From assembly GCA_041397725.1 (NCBI GenBank), contig JAWKVZ010000001.1:434001-498000 (forward strand): 64,000 nucleotides of DNA. The letters are read 5' to 3'. Position numbers and translations under genes: made by a program. Under the pieces are notes generated by a model. That model was given only the letters and a program-made list of their open reading frames with translations, made no database searches and had not been told where the DNA came from. Positions 1 to 8,839 of this stretch are shown in pieces. How positions within the stretch are numbered: position 1 is the first letter of the stretch; every line of letters begins with the position of its first letter. The stretch is from JAGRKR01 sp041397725 (GTDB lineage Bacteria > Pseudomonadota > Alphaproteobacteria > Rhizobiales > Hyphomicrobiaceae).

Positions 1-1346
1 TGCTCGTCGAAGCCCTCGCACGCACAGCCAATCCCGATCTGGCGCTGGCAAGCTTCGACAAATTCCTGGCCGAGCTGCCGACCGGCGTGCAGCTCTTCTC
101 GCTCCTGCGCAACAACCCCGGCCTGCTCCAGCTCATCGCCGACATCATGGGCTCCGCCCCGCGCCTCGCCGGCATCCTCAGCCGGCGTCGGCGCGTCTTC
201 GACGCCGTGCTCGATCCCGGCTTCTTCGGCACGCTGCCGAGCGAGGCCGACCTCGAAACGCTGATCGAGACGGAGCTGGCAGAGGCCCGCGACTACCAGG
301 AGCGGCTCGACCGCGCCCGCGTCGTCGGTCACGAGCAGGCCTTCCTCATCGGCGTCCGCGTGCTCTCCGGCACGATAGCGGCCAGCGCCGCCGGCGGGGC
401 CTACGCCCTGCTCGCGGAAAAGCTCATCGCCGCGCTGCTGCGCGAGGTCGAGCGGGAGCTTGCCACCACCCACGGGCGCGTGCCCGGCGGCGCAGCTGTC
501 GTCGTCGCCATGGGCAAGCTCGGTGGCCGCGAAATGACAGCCGCCTCCGACCTGGATCTGATCGTCGTCTATGATTTCGACGAGGACGCCACCCAGTCCG
601 ATGGCAGCCGCCCGCTCGCCCCCTCCCAATACTACGCCCGCCTCACGCAGCGCCTCATCAGCGCCCTCGCGGCCCCGACCGCGGAGGGCGCGCTCTACGA
701 GGTCGACATGCGCCTGCGCCCGTCCGGACAGAAGGGACCCGTCGCCACCCGGCTGGCGAGCTTCGTCCAGTACCAGGACACGGAAGCGTGGACCTGGGAG
801 CACATGGCGCTGACGCGCGCCCGCGTTCTCGCCGGGCCGCCAGCACTGCGCGCCAAGGTCGAGGCGGTCATCGCAGGCGTGCTCTCGAAGCCGCGCGAGC
901 GCGCCAGGATCGCCGCCGACGTGCGCGACATGCGCGAGCGCATCTTTAAGGAAAAGGGCACCCGCGACGTCTGGGAGCTGAAGCAGGTCCGCGGCGGGCT
1001 CGTCGACCTGGAGTTCATCGCCCAGTACCTGCAGCTCGTGGCGGCCGCGCACCATCCCGCCGTGCTCGATCAGAATACGCAGAGCGCCTTCCTCAAGCTG
1101 CGCGAGGCCGGCGTGCTGGCGCCACGGCACACGGACCTGCTCATTCCCGCCACCCGGCTCGTGCACAACCTGACGCAGATCCTGCGCCTGTGCCTGGATG
1201 GCCCCTTCCATCCCGACCAGGCCCCGGAGGGTCTCAAGGCGCTGCTGGCCCGCGTCGGTGACGCCCCGGACTTTGCCCGGCTCCAGAGCGATCTTGCGGC
1301 GGTTCTCGGCGAAGTTGCAGCGCTTTACGACGAAATCGTCGTGTGA
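1..1346 (+). CDS. glnE: Glutamine synthetase adenylyltransferase/deadenylylase (3' part)
   Basis: This is the last ~448 codons of GlnE; the frame is open from base 3 with no start, so the 5' half lies outside the window. GlnE attaches AMP to glutamine synthetase when nitrogen is plentiful and removes it when scarce, under PII control, in the cytoplasm. The visible part carries the second nucleotidyltransferase module: the motif GKLGGRE followed by the metal-binding SDLDLIV near bases 514-565, then MRLRPSG and the helical C-terminal domain. The motifs and the family's ~950-1000 residue length make the assignment secure. The stop is TGA at 1344-1346, and the next gene follows 113 bases on without a visible terminator. 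Confidence 0.95.
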   Translation, partial: LVEALARTANPDLALASFDKFLAELPTGVQLFSLLRNNPGLLQLIADIMGSAPRLAGILSRRRRVFDAVLDPGFFGTLPSEADLETLIETELAEARDYQERLDRARVVGHEQAFLIGVRVLSGTIAASAAGGAYALLAEKLIAALLREVERELATTHGRVPGGAAVVVAMGKLGGREMTAASDLDLIVVYDFDEDATQSDGSRPLAPSQYYARLTQRLISALAAPTAEGALYEVDMRLRPSGQKGPVATRLASFVQYQDTEAWTWEHMALTRARVLAGPPALRAKVEAVIAGVLSKPRERARIAADVRDMRERIFKEKGTRDVWELKQVRGGLVDLEFIAQYLQLVAAAHHPAVLDQNTQSAFLKLREAGVLAPRHTDLLIPATRLVHNLTQILRLCLDGPFHPDQAPEGLKALLARVGDAPDFARLQSDLAAVLGEVAALYDEIVV

Positions 1347-1459
1347 CCGCCGCCGACGCTGCCACGGAAAACGCCGGCCCGCGCGACGGATTCGGCCGCT
1401 TGGCCCCGTTTTCCCCTCGACAGGCCGGGAGAGCCGGCACTGAGACGAGGAGCAGAACC

Positions 1460-2386
1460 ATGAAGAAGCGAACCATCGTCGTTCTTGCCGGCGCCACCCT
1501 GGCGGTCGGGGCGGTCGGAGCGGCCATCGCCCAAGGCCACCATCGTGGCCACCACATGGGCCCGCGCATGGGCAAGGGTCATATGGGTAGCCATATGGGC
1601 GGCCCGATGGGTGGCCGAATGGGTGCCATGGAAGGCGGCCTGCGGCGTCTGTGCGCCGATGCCGGTCCCCGCATGCAATGGCGGCGCGCCATGCGCGAGG
1701 GCGGGATCGCCTGGACTCAGATCGAGGAGCGGCGCAACGGCTGCTTTGCCAAGCTCGACAAGAACAGCGACGGCGTCGTCGACAAGGCCGAGGTCGAGGC
1801 GGTCGTCCAGGCCCAGCTCAAGGAGCGCATCGAGTGGCGCTTCAAGGTGATGGTGCACCGTTTCGACACCGACAAGGACGGCAAGATCACCAAGGAGGAA
1901 TTCGAGCGTTTCGCCAAGATGCGCTTTGCCATGCGTGACCTCGATGGTGACGGCAAGATCACAGACGCCGACCGTCCACCCTTCGCACACGGCAGGGGCC
2001 GGCGCGGCTCGGGAACCGATGCCGCGGAGCCCAAGGCCGGCGAAGGTCGTGGCCCCGGGCGTGGCGCCGGACGCGGCCAGCGCGGACGTGACGTCTCCTG
2101 GACAGACCTTGCGGCCCGCCGCGCCCAGCTCTTCGCCCGCTTCGACAGGAATGGCGATGGTGTGATCGACGCGAGCGAGATTGCGGCAGCCAAGACGGCC
2201 TCCATGGACTACGTGGTCAAGCGCATCATGCACCGCTTCGACCAGAACAAGGACGGCAAGATCACGAAGGACGAGTTCCATCGTTTCGCCAAGGAGCGGT
2301 TTGCCTTGGCCGATCTCAACGGCGATGGCAAGATCACCGCCGAGGATCTGCCTCCGTTCGGTCGCGGCTTCGGGCGCGGTCGCTAG
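1460..2386 (+). CDS. Secreted six-EF-hand protein with His/Met-rich segment
   Basis: A 308-residue exported protein. The ATG at 1460 is chosen over an upstream in-frame ATG (1343) because a GAGGAG ribosome site precedes it and a hydrophobic signal peptide follows (residues 5-25, ending AIAQ). Residues 27-57 are rich in His, Met and Gly (for example GHHRGHHMG), a likely soft-metal-binding stretch. Six EF-hand loops of the D-x-[DN]-x-DG type lie at about 100-111, 136-147, 160-171, 229-240, 261-272 and 285-296. They form two similar three-loop modules separated by a Gly/Arg-rich linker (177-210), which is an internal duplication. Calcium binding is expected from the loops; the physiological role is unknown. 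An ECF sigma operon with a metal-sensor-like protein follows. Confidence 0.85.
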   Translation: MKKRTIVVLAGATLAVGAVGAAIAQGHHRGHHMGPRMGKGHMGSHMGGPMGGRMGAMEGGLRRLCADAGPRMQWRRAMREGGIAWTQIEERRNGCFAKLDKNSDGVVDKAEVEAVVQAQLKERIEWRFKVMVHRFDTDKDGKITKEEFERFAKMRFAMRDLDGDGKITDADRPPFAHGRGRRGSGTDAAEPKAGEGRGPGRGAGRGQRGRDVSWTDLAARRAQLFARFDRNGDGVIDASEIAAAKTASMDYVVKRIMHRFDQNKDGKITKDEFHRFAKERFALADLNGDGKITAEDLPPFGRGFGRGR

Positions 2387-2424
2387 GCGGGCGTGGCGAT
2401 CATGGCCCGCTCCATGACATCGGC

Positions 2425-2455
2425 CCCCACCCCAGGTCAAAGGCCTGGGGTGGGG
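2425..2455 (+). terminator. Perfect 12-bp stem hairpin after the EF-hand gene
   Basis: CCCCACCCCAGG at 2425-2436 pairs perfectly with CCTGGGGTGGGG at 2444-2455 around a 7-base loop. It lies 38 bases after the stop of the EF-hand gene and before the sigma factor. There is no U-tract, so intrinsic termination is inferred from stem strength only. It argues for a sigma-factor start downstream of the hairpin. Confidence 0.6.
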
Positions 2456-2551
2456 CTCGTGGCGCGGGCGCAGGTCAACCGAGCCGAGAGCGGGTGCCGG
2501 CTGCCGGCGAACGCGGCTGCGGCCGAGGAGAGCGCGCGAAGGGTCACGACA

Positions 2552-3169
2552 TTGCCGCCGCACGACAGCGCGTCCCATGCCCCTGCCGAGGCCGCTTCCG
2601 CGAGGGCCGACGAGATCGACCTCGTCGGCCGTATCGCCGGCGGCGACACGGCGGCCTTTCGCCGGATCGTGGAGCGCCACATCGCCACGGTGACAGGCAT
2701 CGCCGCGCGCATGCTGAACGACGGCGCCGAGGCCGAGGACGTCGCCCAGGAGACCATGATCCGCTTGTGGAAGGGCGCGAATGGCCTCGCGATCGGACCT
2801 TCCGGGGTGCGGCCCTGGCTGATCCGGGTGGCAAGCAATCTCAGCATCGACCGCTTGCGCTCGCGGCGCTTCACGACGCTCGACGGAAAGATGCCGGAGA
2901 CCCGCGTGACCGGCGGCCAGGATCGCACCCTCGACGAGCAGGATCTTTCCCGGCGCGTCACGGCCGCCCTCGCGGCGCTGCCAGAAAGACAGCGGCTGGC
3001 GCTGGTTCTCTTCCATTTCCAGGAGTTGAGCCAGGACGACGTGGCAGAGGCGATGGAGGTGTCGGCCGAGGCGGTAGAATCGCTGCTCTCGCGCGCCAGA
3101 CGGGCGCTGCGGGCAGCCTTGGCGGACGAGTGGCGGCAACTTCTGCCCGATGACGATACGCACGAGTGA
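2552..3169 (+). CDS. ECF-family RNA polymerase sigma factor
   Basis: A group IV sigma-70 factor directing RNA polymerase to a small regulon. Region 2 is seen in DTAAFRRIVERH followed by AEDVAQETMIRLWKG, and region 4 in LPERQRLALVLFHF followed by the helix-turn-helix LSQDDVAEAMEVSAEAVESLL. The start is uncertain: the frame is open back to 2393, but the strong hairpin at 2425-2455 makes an upstream start unlikely. TTG at 2552, with AAGGG upstream, gives 205 residues, close to the family norm; GTG at 2459 is the alternative. The next two genes follow closely and encode a one-TM protein and a periplasmic sensor, the usual setting of a membrane-signalled ECF system. Confidence 0.9.
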   Translation: MPPHDSASHAPAEAASARADEIDLVGRIAGGDTAAFRRIVERHIATVTGIAARMLNDGAEAEDVAQETMIRLWKGANGLAIGPSGVRPWLIRVASNLSIDRLRSRRFTTLDGKMPETRVTGGQDRTLDEQDLSRRVTAALAALPERQRLALVLFHFQELSQDDVAEAMEVSAEAVESLLSRARRALRAALADEWRQLLPDDDTHE

Positions 3170-3190
3170 GCGACGAGGAGCGGTGAGACC

Positions 3191-3709
3191 ATGACGAGAA
3201 ACACATCGAGGCAGAGCGGGCTCGCGCGCCTGCAAGCCGTGCTCGCCGCCTATGGCGCCGACCAGTCCCGCTGGCCCGCCACCGACCGTCAGGCGCTCGG
3301 ACTTCTGGTGGCCAACGATCCGGAAGCGCGCAGGCTCGTCGCCGAGGCCGCAGCACTCGATCGCCTGCTCGACCGCAAACCGGTCGCACTGCCGAGCGGC
3401 CAGGACGAGCTCATTGCCCGCATCATGGCGGCCGCGACCACGGGCGGTAACGAGAGCGCCCGGCCCGACGCCGAGGCTTCCGGCGGCAAGGTCATAGCGC
3501 TGTCGCCGGGCCGCAGGGCTCCGCGCGCTGCCTTCACGACACGCTCGCGGCCCTGGGAGATCGCAGCGCTGCTCGCCGCCTCCCTGATCATCGGCGTCTA
3601 CATCGGCGCGGCCGGCTTGGCGGACCCGGCCTTCAGCGGCCTCGTCGCCTCGGCTCCGAGCCAGACGCAGAGCGACGAAATCAGCACACTCGAAGAGGAC
3701 CTGCTATGA
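3191..3709 (+). CDS. One-pass membrane protein, probable anti-sigma factor
   Basis: 172 residues, ATG at 3191, 21 bases after the sigma factor. About 120 N-terminal, mostly helical residues precede one membrane span (about 122-144), followed by a short acidic tail (about 28 residues). A cytoplasmic domain ahead of one span, cotranscription behind an ECF sigma gene and overlap with a periplasmic sensor gene all suggest it sequesters the sigma factor at the membrane. I do not see a zinc-binding HxxxCxxC motif, so it is not of the ZAS type. Function is inferred from context; the sequence itself gives only the topology. Confidence 0.7.
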   Translation: MTRNTSRQSGLARLQAVLAAYGADQSRWPATDRQALGLLVANDPEARRLVAEAAALDRLLDRKPVALPSGQDELIARIMAAATTGGNESARPDAEASGGKVIALSPGRRAPRAAFTTRSRPWEIAALLAASLIIGVYIGAAGLADPAFSGLVASAPSQTQSDEISTLEEDLL

Positions 3710-4254
3710 GCGCTTCCCAACAGCCACGGCCGAGCGGCAGAGCAGGCGCGTCGCGGCTCTTCTGGGTGGTTCTCATCGCCTCGCTGGCGATCAATCTCCT
3801 GATCGCCGGCGCGCTGATCGGGCGAACGCTCGCCTCGCATCACGGCGGCTGGTTCGGCCATTCCTTCGGCGGATCGCAACGCGCCTTCGTACGCCGCCTG
3901 CCGGAGGAACGCCGCAAAGCCATCCGCGACATCATCGCCCGCGACGCGCCGAAGCTCGCTCCGGTCTGGCGCAAGCTTCGGCAGGAACGCCGCGAGGTTG
4001 CCCGCAGGCTGCGCGCAGACAGCTTCGACCGCCTGGCCTTCCTGCCGGCTCTGGAGCGGCTCCATACCGCGGAAGCCGATGCCCGCGCCGCCGCCCGTCC
4101 GATGCTGGCCGAAATTGCCGCTGTGCTGTCACCCGAGGAGCGCCGCATGTTCCTGCGAAACCAGTGGCGGCTTGTGCGGCTGATCGGCGCCGAGGCCGGC
4201 TTTGCGCCCTGGAGCGATCGCGATCCTGCGGGCAAGGCCGCACCGCCGAAGTAG
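3706..4254 (+). CDS. Periplasmic heavy-metal-sensor-like protein (CnrX/Spy-type)
   Basis: 182 residues with one N-terminal membrane anchor (about 19-41), then a periplasmic helical domain starting with a His-containing stretch (SHHGGWFGH). The domain is Arg/Glu/Leu rich with LPEERRKAIRDII and LSPEERRMFL signatures, typical of the Metal_resist family that includes CnrX and relatives of Spy/CpxP. The start codon overlaps the stop of the preceding gene (ATGA at 3706-3709), so the two are translationally coupled. Such proteins sense metal or envelope stress and act on the anti-sigma factor. Which metal, if any, is not decided by the sequence. Confidence 0.8.
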   Translation: MSASQQPRPSGRAGASRLFWVVLIASLAINLLIAGALIGRTLASHHGGWFGHSFGGSQRAFVRRLPEERRKAIRDIIARDAPKLAPVWRKLRQERREVARRLRADSFDRLAFLPALERLHTAEADARAAARPMLAEIAAVLSPEERRMFLRNQWRLVRLIGAEAGFAPWSDRDPAGKAAPPK

Positions 4255-4284
4255 GTCCGGCGCGGCGATCGATGGGGCGTGTCT

Positions 4285-4309
4285 GCCGTCCTCTGCGAGA
4301 GGCGACGGC
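4285..4309. terminator. Hairpin between convergent genes
   Basis: GCCGTCCTCT (4285-4294) pairs with AGAG (4298-4301) and GACGGC (4304-4309), leaving a 2-base bulge and a GCG loop. It lies between the periplasmic sensor gene and the convergent histidine kinase gene and may terminate both. No U-tract is present. Confidence 0.45.
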
Positions 4310-4319
4310 GAGCCCCGAG

Positions 4320-5330
4320 TCACTGACTGGCCCGCGCCGCACTGACGACGACGATGCGTCGGTGGGTTCCGCTCGCCTCATCCACCCGCAATCCGTAACC
4401 GCTGCGCGCCAGGAACTTCGCCGCCATGGCCAGCGACAGCGGACGCTCGGCGTGGCGCGATTGGTCTTGCGCGCCCCCGGCGTCGGGGCTCAACTGCACG
4501 ACCAGTCTCTCGTGTGGCTCAAGGCTCGGCCGGACGCACAGCCGGCTCCGCTCCGCTCCCGCGGCAACCAACTCGCCGAAAAGGCTCAAGAGCGCTTGCA
4601 CAAGCGTCTCGCAGTCGGCTTCGATCTCCCCGAGATCGCCCGCCATGTCGAAGGCGATGCTTTTGCGCGACGCCACGGGCGCCATGCGCGCCCAGGCCAT
4701 GGCCACCACCTCGCCCGCCTCGAGCCACTCCAGGCGGACCGGCTCGCTTTCGGCGGCAAGTCGTGTCAGCGCCAGCAGTGTGGTGGTCGATTGCAGGAGC
4801 TGTTGACCGCTCGCCTGGATGAGATCCGAATACTCCTTGTAGCGGTTGTCGCCGAGCGGGCCGTGCAGCTCGCGTTGCATGAGATCGGAAAATCCGATGA
4901 TAGCGTTCAAGGGCGTGCGCAGCTCGTGCGTCATCCGCCGCACCAGGCAAGCCTCGGCCTCGCTGCCCTCCGGGCGCGGCGTTTCGTGGGGCGATGCTGC
5001 GGCCGCCACGGGACGCTCCACAGCGTCGACCTCAAGGTGCGGCTCTACCGGCATCAGGATGCCGATCGCCATGACGGTGCCCGCCGCCAGCAGCACGACG
5101 GACAGCCCCAGCGACATGGCATCGCCCCGGGCGACGTCGGCGACCCCGGCCGCTCCGGGCACCAGCGCGCACAGCCCGATGCAATAAGTCAGCGCTGCCA
5201 GTACGAACAGCGAGCGGCGCTTGAGCGGCGCCCCGCGTTGCGATGGCGTGCCCGCCAACAGCTCCCAAAGCCGCACACCCCTGGCGCTTTGGCCAAAGTT
5301 CCCCGTGCGGGAAAACGCGCGTTGCGCCAT
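4320..5330 (-). CDS. Membrane histidine-kinase-like protein with degenerate ATPase domain
   Basis: 336 residues from ATG 5330; a GTG 15 bases upstream is the alternative. Two membrane spans (about 40-62 and 73-94) precede a classical HisKA dimerisation domain with the phosphoacceptor motif MTHELRTPLNAIIGFSDLM (His about 135). The following ~145 residues sit where a HATPase_c domain should be but lack a recognisable N-box asparagine, a proper DxGxG loop and the GLGL glycine loop; only SPDAGG remains. It may therefore be unable to bind ATP and may act as a phosphotransfer or scaffold protein, or accept phosphate in trans. No response regulator gene is adjacent. Confidence 0.8.
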   Translation of the reverse strand: MAQRAFSRTGNFGQSARGVRLWELLAGTPSQRGAPLKRRSLFVLAALTYCIGLCALVPGAAGVADVARGDAMSLGLSVVLLAAGTVMAIGILMPVEPHLEVDAVERPVAAAASPHETPRPEGSEAEACLVRRMTHELRTPLNAIIGFSDLMQRELHGPLGDNRYKEYSDLIQASGQQLLQSTTTLLALTRLAAESEPVRLEWLEAGEVVAMAWARMAPVASRKSIAFDMAGDLGEIEADCETLVQALLSLFGELVAAGAERSRLCVRPSLEPHERLVVQLSPDAGGAQDQSRHAERPLSLAMAAKFLARSGYGLRVDEASGTHRRIVVVSAARASQ

Positions 5331-5478
5331 TCCCGTGCCCCCCACCGCCGTATGTCAGAGATTTCCTCCGAGGCTGGCCGGAGGACTACCGAATCACTGT
5401 TGCTATCATCGCCGACGCGCGAATCATCTGTCCAGTGCGAAGTTGGGCAACTTTTGGGCGAAGGCCGCGCCGTCCCTG

Positions 5479-8136
5479 TCAGTCCTGCTCGAGCGTCTTG
5501 CCGACGATCTCGAAAACGTCCTTCGACAGCCCCTTGCGGCGGGCGATGCGCTGGAGAGCCCGCTGCGCCCGTCGTCGACGTCCAACCTCGAGCGTCCGCC
5601 AACTGCGGAACGAGGAGAGCAGGCGGGCGGCGATCGCCGCGTTGAATCCGTCGAGCTCGAGCACGGCATCCGCGACGAGGTCGTAGCCCTGCCCGTCGGG
5701 ATTGTTGAAGCGCAGCGGGTTGCCCATGGCGAAGGCACCGACGAGGGCCCGCACCTTGTTGGGATTGGTCATCGAGAACAACGGATGGCGCAACAGCCCC
5801 CTGACCCGCTCGGGCGCGTCGGGCAGGCTGGACATGGCCTGGGCGGAGAACCAGCGATCGATCACGATGTGATCGTCGTGCCAGCGGTCGTAGAAGTGCT
5901 CGAAGGCGCGCTCGCGCTCCGGCCCCTTGACGTCCGCGAGAAGCCCCAGCGCCGCCGACTGATCCGTCATGTTGCGGGCGGCGTGATAGTGCGCGGCGAC
6001 ACGTGCCGTGTCCTCGGGGCGTCCACGCGCGGCGAGGAGAGCCAGCGCCGCGTTGCGCAATGCGCGCTTGCCGGCGCTGGCGGCATCGGGCGCGAAACGG
6101 CCGGGTGGGCGCATCTTCTCGTACAGGCTCTCGAGCAGCGGGCTCAGCTCGCGGCCGATCAGGCGGAGCAACTGGGTGCGGGCGCGGTGGATGGCCTGGG
6201 GATCCACGTCGCGACCGATCTGGCGTGCGATGTCGCCATCGCTCGGCAGGGTGAGGAGCTGCGCGCGGTAGGCCGGCTCAAGGCGGGGGTCGGCGATCGA
6301 CTTCTCGAGGGCTTTGGCGAAGGCCGTACCGCGTCCCGTGCGCTTGCCGGCCCTGAGCGTGTGCACGATCTCCACGATCGTGCGCGTCGCCAGCGCCTGT
6401 GCGGCCTCCCAGCGATTGTAGAGATCGCCGTCGTGCTGCATCAGGAATTCGAGATCGCGGTCGGAGATATCCAGCGTCAGGTTGACGGGCGCCGAGAAGC
6501 CGCGCAGCAGCGACGGAACCGGACGCTGCGCCACGTCGACGAAGCGATGGGTCTCGCTGCGCTTGCGCACGTGCAGGACGCCGGCCGCGACCTCCTCGCC
6601 GCTCGCGAGACGCAGTGGCATGTCCGAGCCGTCCGGCGCGACCAGTCCCAGACGGACGGGAATGTGCAGCGGCCGCTTGCGCGTCTCGCCCGGCGTCGGC
6701 TTCAGCACCTGCTCGATCTTGAGCTCGGCCTCTTTGCGAGCCGCATCGTAGCTGAACGAGCAGACCAGCTCCGGCGTGCCGGCCTGCTGATACCAGACGG
6801 CGAATTGTGTGAGATCCGCCCCCGTCGCCTCCTCGAAGCACGCCAGGAAGTCCTCAACGGTCGCCGCCTCGCCGTCGTGGCGATCGAAGAACAGGTCCAT
6901 ACCCGCGCGGAAGCCGGCGCGGCCGACGATCGTCTCGATCATGCGGCAGAGCTCGGCGCCCTTCTCGTAGACGGTGGCGGTGTAGAAATTGTTGATCTCG
7001 ATGTACTTGCCGGGTCGCACGGGATGCGCGAGCGGACCGGCGTCCTCGGGGAACTGGTGCGCCTTGAGCTGACGCACATCGGCGATGCGCTGGACGGTGG
7101 CGGAGCGCTCGTCGGCCGAAAACTCCTGGTCGCGAAAGACGGTGAGCCCTTCCTTGAGACAGAGCTGGAACCAGTCGCGACAGGTGATGCGGTTGCCGGT
7201 CCAGTTGTGGAAGTACTCGTGCGCGACGACGGCCTCGATGGCCTCATAGGCAAAATCCGTGGCGGTCTCGGGTGTCGCGAGGATAAGGCGATCGTTGAAG
7301 ATGTTGAGGCCCTTGTTCTCCATGGCCCCCATGTTGAAGTCCGAGACGGCGACGATCATGAACACGTCGAGATCGTATTCGCGGGCGAAGCGTTCCTCGT
7401 CCCAGCGCATCGAGCGCTTGAGGGCGTCGAGCGCCCACACACAGCGCTCCTCCTTGCCGGGCTCGGTATAGATCCGGAGCTCGACGTCGCGCCCGGACAT
7501 GGTGCGAAACGACGAGGCCGTCGAGGAGAGATTGCCGCCCACGAGCGCGAAGAGATAACAGGGCTTGGGAAAGGGGTCTTTCCACACGGCGTAATGGCGC
7601 CTGCGCCGGGGATCATTGCCACGCTCGACGAGGTTGCCGTTCGACAGCAGAGACCCGGCCTCGTCGATGTCGGCCTCGATGCGCGTCCGGTAGCGGGAAA
7701 GCACGTCGGGCCGGTCGAGGAAGTACGTGATGCGACGGAACCCCTCCGCCTCGCACTGCGTGCAATAGATGCCGCGCGAGCGATAGAGGCCGGACAGCGC
7801 CTTGTTGGCATCGGGATCGATCAGCGTCACGGCATCGAGCGTGAAGGCCTTCTCCGGCGGACGCGGCACCACGAGGCCGCCCTCCGTCAGCTCGTAGTCG
7901 CCCGCCCGCAGCGCGACGCCGTCGATCGCCAGACGGTCGAGATGGAGCTGCACGCCGTCGAGGTGCAATGGCGCCGGGCCGTCGCCGCTCTTCGGATTGC
8001 GACGCACCTTCAGACGCGAGCGCACACGCGTCTCGTGCGGAGCCAGCGCGATGTCGAGATCGACGGAGGGAATGAGATACTCGGGCGGGCGATAATCCTT
8101 GAGATAGATCGGGCGCGGCGTATCCGTCTTCATCAT
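5479..8136 (-). CDS. pepN: Aminopeptidase N, M1 family zinc metallopeptidase
   Basis: Removes N-terminal residues from peptides in the cytoplasm. The start at 8136 (ATGATG) is preferred over the longer open frame because GAGG lies upstream and MKTDTPRPIYLKDYRPPEY matches the usual PepN N-terminus. The exopeptidase motif GAMEN is at about residue 270, and the zinc site HEYFHNW at about 306, followed by KEGLTVFRDQEF that supplies the third ligand and completes HExxH-x18-E. The 885-residue length fits bacterial PepN. It stands alone, opposite in direction to nothing close, with 148 bases to the kinase-like gene downstream. Confidence 0.96.
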   Translation of the reverse strand: MMKTDTPRPIYLKDYRPPEYLIPSVDLDIALAPHETRVRSRLKVRRNPKSGDGPAPLHLDGVQLHLDRLAIDGVALRAGDYELTEGGLVVPRPPEKAFTLDAVTLIDPDANKALSGLYRSRGIYCTQCEAEGFRRITYFLDRPDVLSRYRTRIEADIDEAGSLLSNGNLVERGNDPRRRRHYAVWKDPFPKPCYLFALVGGNLSSTASSFRTMSGRDVELRIYTEPGKEERCVWALDALKRSMRWDEERFAREYDLDVFMIVAVSDFNMGAMENKGLNIFNDRLILATPETATDFAYEAIEAVVAHEYFHNWTGNRITCRDWFQLCLKEGLTVFRDQEFSADERSATVQRIADVRQLKAHQFPEDAGPLAHPVRPGKYIEINNFYTATVYEKGAELCRMIETIVGRAGFRAGMDLFFDRHDGEAATVEDFLACFEEATGADLTQFAVWYQQAGTPELVCSFSYDAARKEAELKIEQVLKPTPGETRKRPLHIPVRLGLVAPDGSDMPLRLASGEEVAAGVLHVRKRSETHRFVDVAQRPVPSLLRGFSAPVNLTLDISDRDLEFLMQHDGDLYNRWEAAQALATRTIVEIVHTLRAGKRTGRGTAFAKALEKSIADPRLEPAYRAQLLTLPSDGDIARQIGRDVDPQAIHRARTQLLRLIGRELSPLLESLYEKMRPPGRFAPDAASAGKRALRNAALALLAARGRPEDTARVAAHYHAARNMTDQSAALGLLADVKGPERERAFEHFYDRWHDDHIVIDRWFSAQAMSSLPDAPERVRGLLRHPLFSMTNPNKVRALVGAFAMGNPLRFNNPDGQGYDLVADAVLELDGFNAAIAARLLSSFRSWRTLEVGRRRRAQRALQRIARRKGLSKDVFEIVGKTLEQD

Positions 8137-8431
8137 CAACCTCGACAGCCCCTGGCGCGGGGCACAGCGTTCGTCCCACCGGGACTCTCTCGGGCATTGT
8201 GACGGATAACGCAGGAGCCGCAAACCCCGCTCGGCATCACACGCAGGCCACCGGCCACCGCGCCTGCGGACCGCCACCTGCCGTGTCTGCCGCCACGCGC
8301 CGCGAACAGCGCGCACCGCGTCATGGTCCGGCTCGCCATCAGGGAGGACTTGCGCCATGCGGACACCCCGCCGCCACGTCCTGCCCTCCCATCATGACGC
8401 TCGCCGGACACCCCGCAGGCCGACGGGCCGA

Positions 8432-8839
8432 CTAGCGCCCCTTGCGCTGCCCCAGGCCCATCTTCTTGGCGAGGTCGGATCGCGCGCGCGCATAGTTCGG
8501 CGCGACCATGGGATAGTCGTGCGGCAGGCCCCACTTCTCCCGGTACTCTTCCGGCGAGAGATTGTAATGGGTGCGGATGTGCCGCTTCAGCGACTTGAAC
8601 TTCTTGCCGTCCTCGAGGCACACGATGTAGTCGGGCGTCACCGACTTCTTGACGGGCACGGCCGGGCGAACTTCCTCGCGCTCCGGCTGGCCGGTACGGG
8701 TCGATGCCCGACTGAGCGCCTCGTACACCGAGCCGATGAGTGCCGGCACGTCGTGCACGACAATCGTGTTGTTGCTCACGTAAGCCGAGACGATGTTCGC
8801 CGTCAGCCCAACCAATTCGTCGTCGCCTGCCTGGTCCAT
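8432..8839 (-). CDS. mucR: MucR/Ros-family zinc-finger transcriptional regulator
   Basis: 135 residues. The N-terminal ~45 residues form the conserved oligomerisation region (DELVGLTANIVSAYVSNN). The C-terminal DNA-binding region carries the prokaryotic zinc-finger signature C74-x2-D77 and H87-x3-H91 in VCLEDGKKFKSLKRHIRTH, then NLSPEEYREKWGLP. Members bind AT-rich DNA, act as H-NS-like repressors of surface polysaccharide, motility and virulence genes in Rhizobiales, and usually repress themselves. The long AT-rich upstream region (8840-9180) is consistent with autoregulation. Start at 8839 is supported by GGAGCG upstream. Confidence 0.95.
   Translation of the reverse strand: MDQAGDDELVGLTANIVSAYVSNNTIVVHDVPALIGSVYEALSRASTRTGQPEREEVRPAVPVKKSVTPDYIVCLEDGKKFKSLKRHIRTHYNLSPEEYREKWGLPHDYPMVAPNYARARSDLAKKMGLGQRKGR

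Noticed and set aside
1550..1640. Repeated ATGGGC-like units that looked like a short tandem repeat
   Set aside because: They are codons for a Met/Gly/His-rich protein segment inside a real gene, not an independent DNA repeat.
8359..8418. Two copies of GGACACCCCGC 44 bases apart downstream of mucR
   Set aside because: Only 11 bases are shared, in GC-rich DNA, without palindrome or further extension; chance is sufficient.
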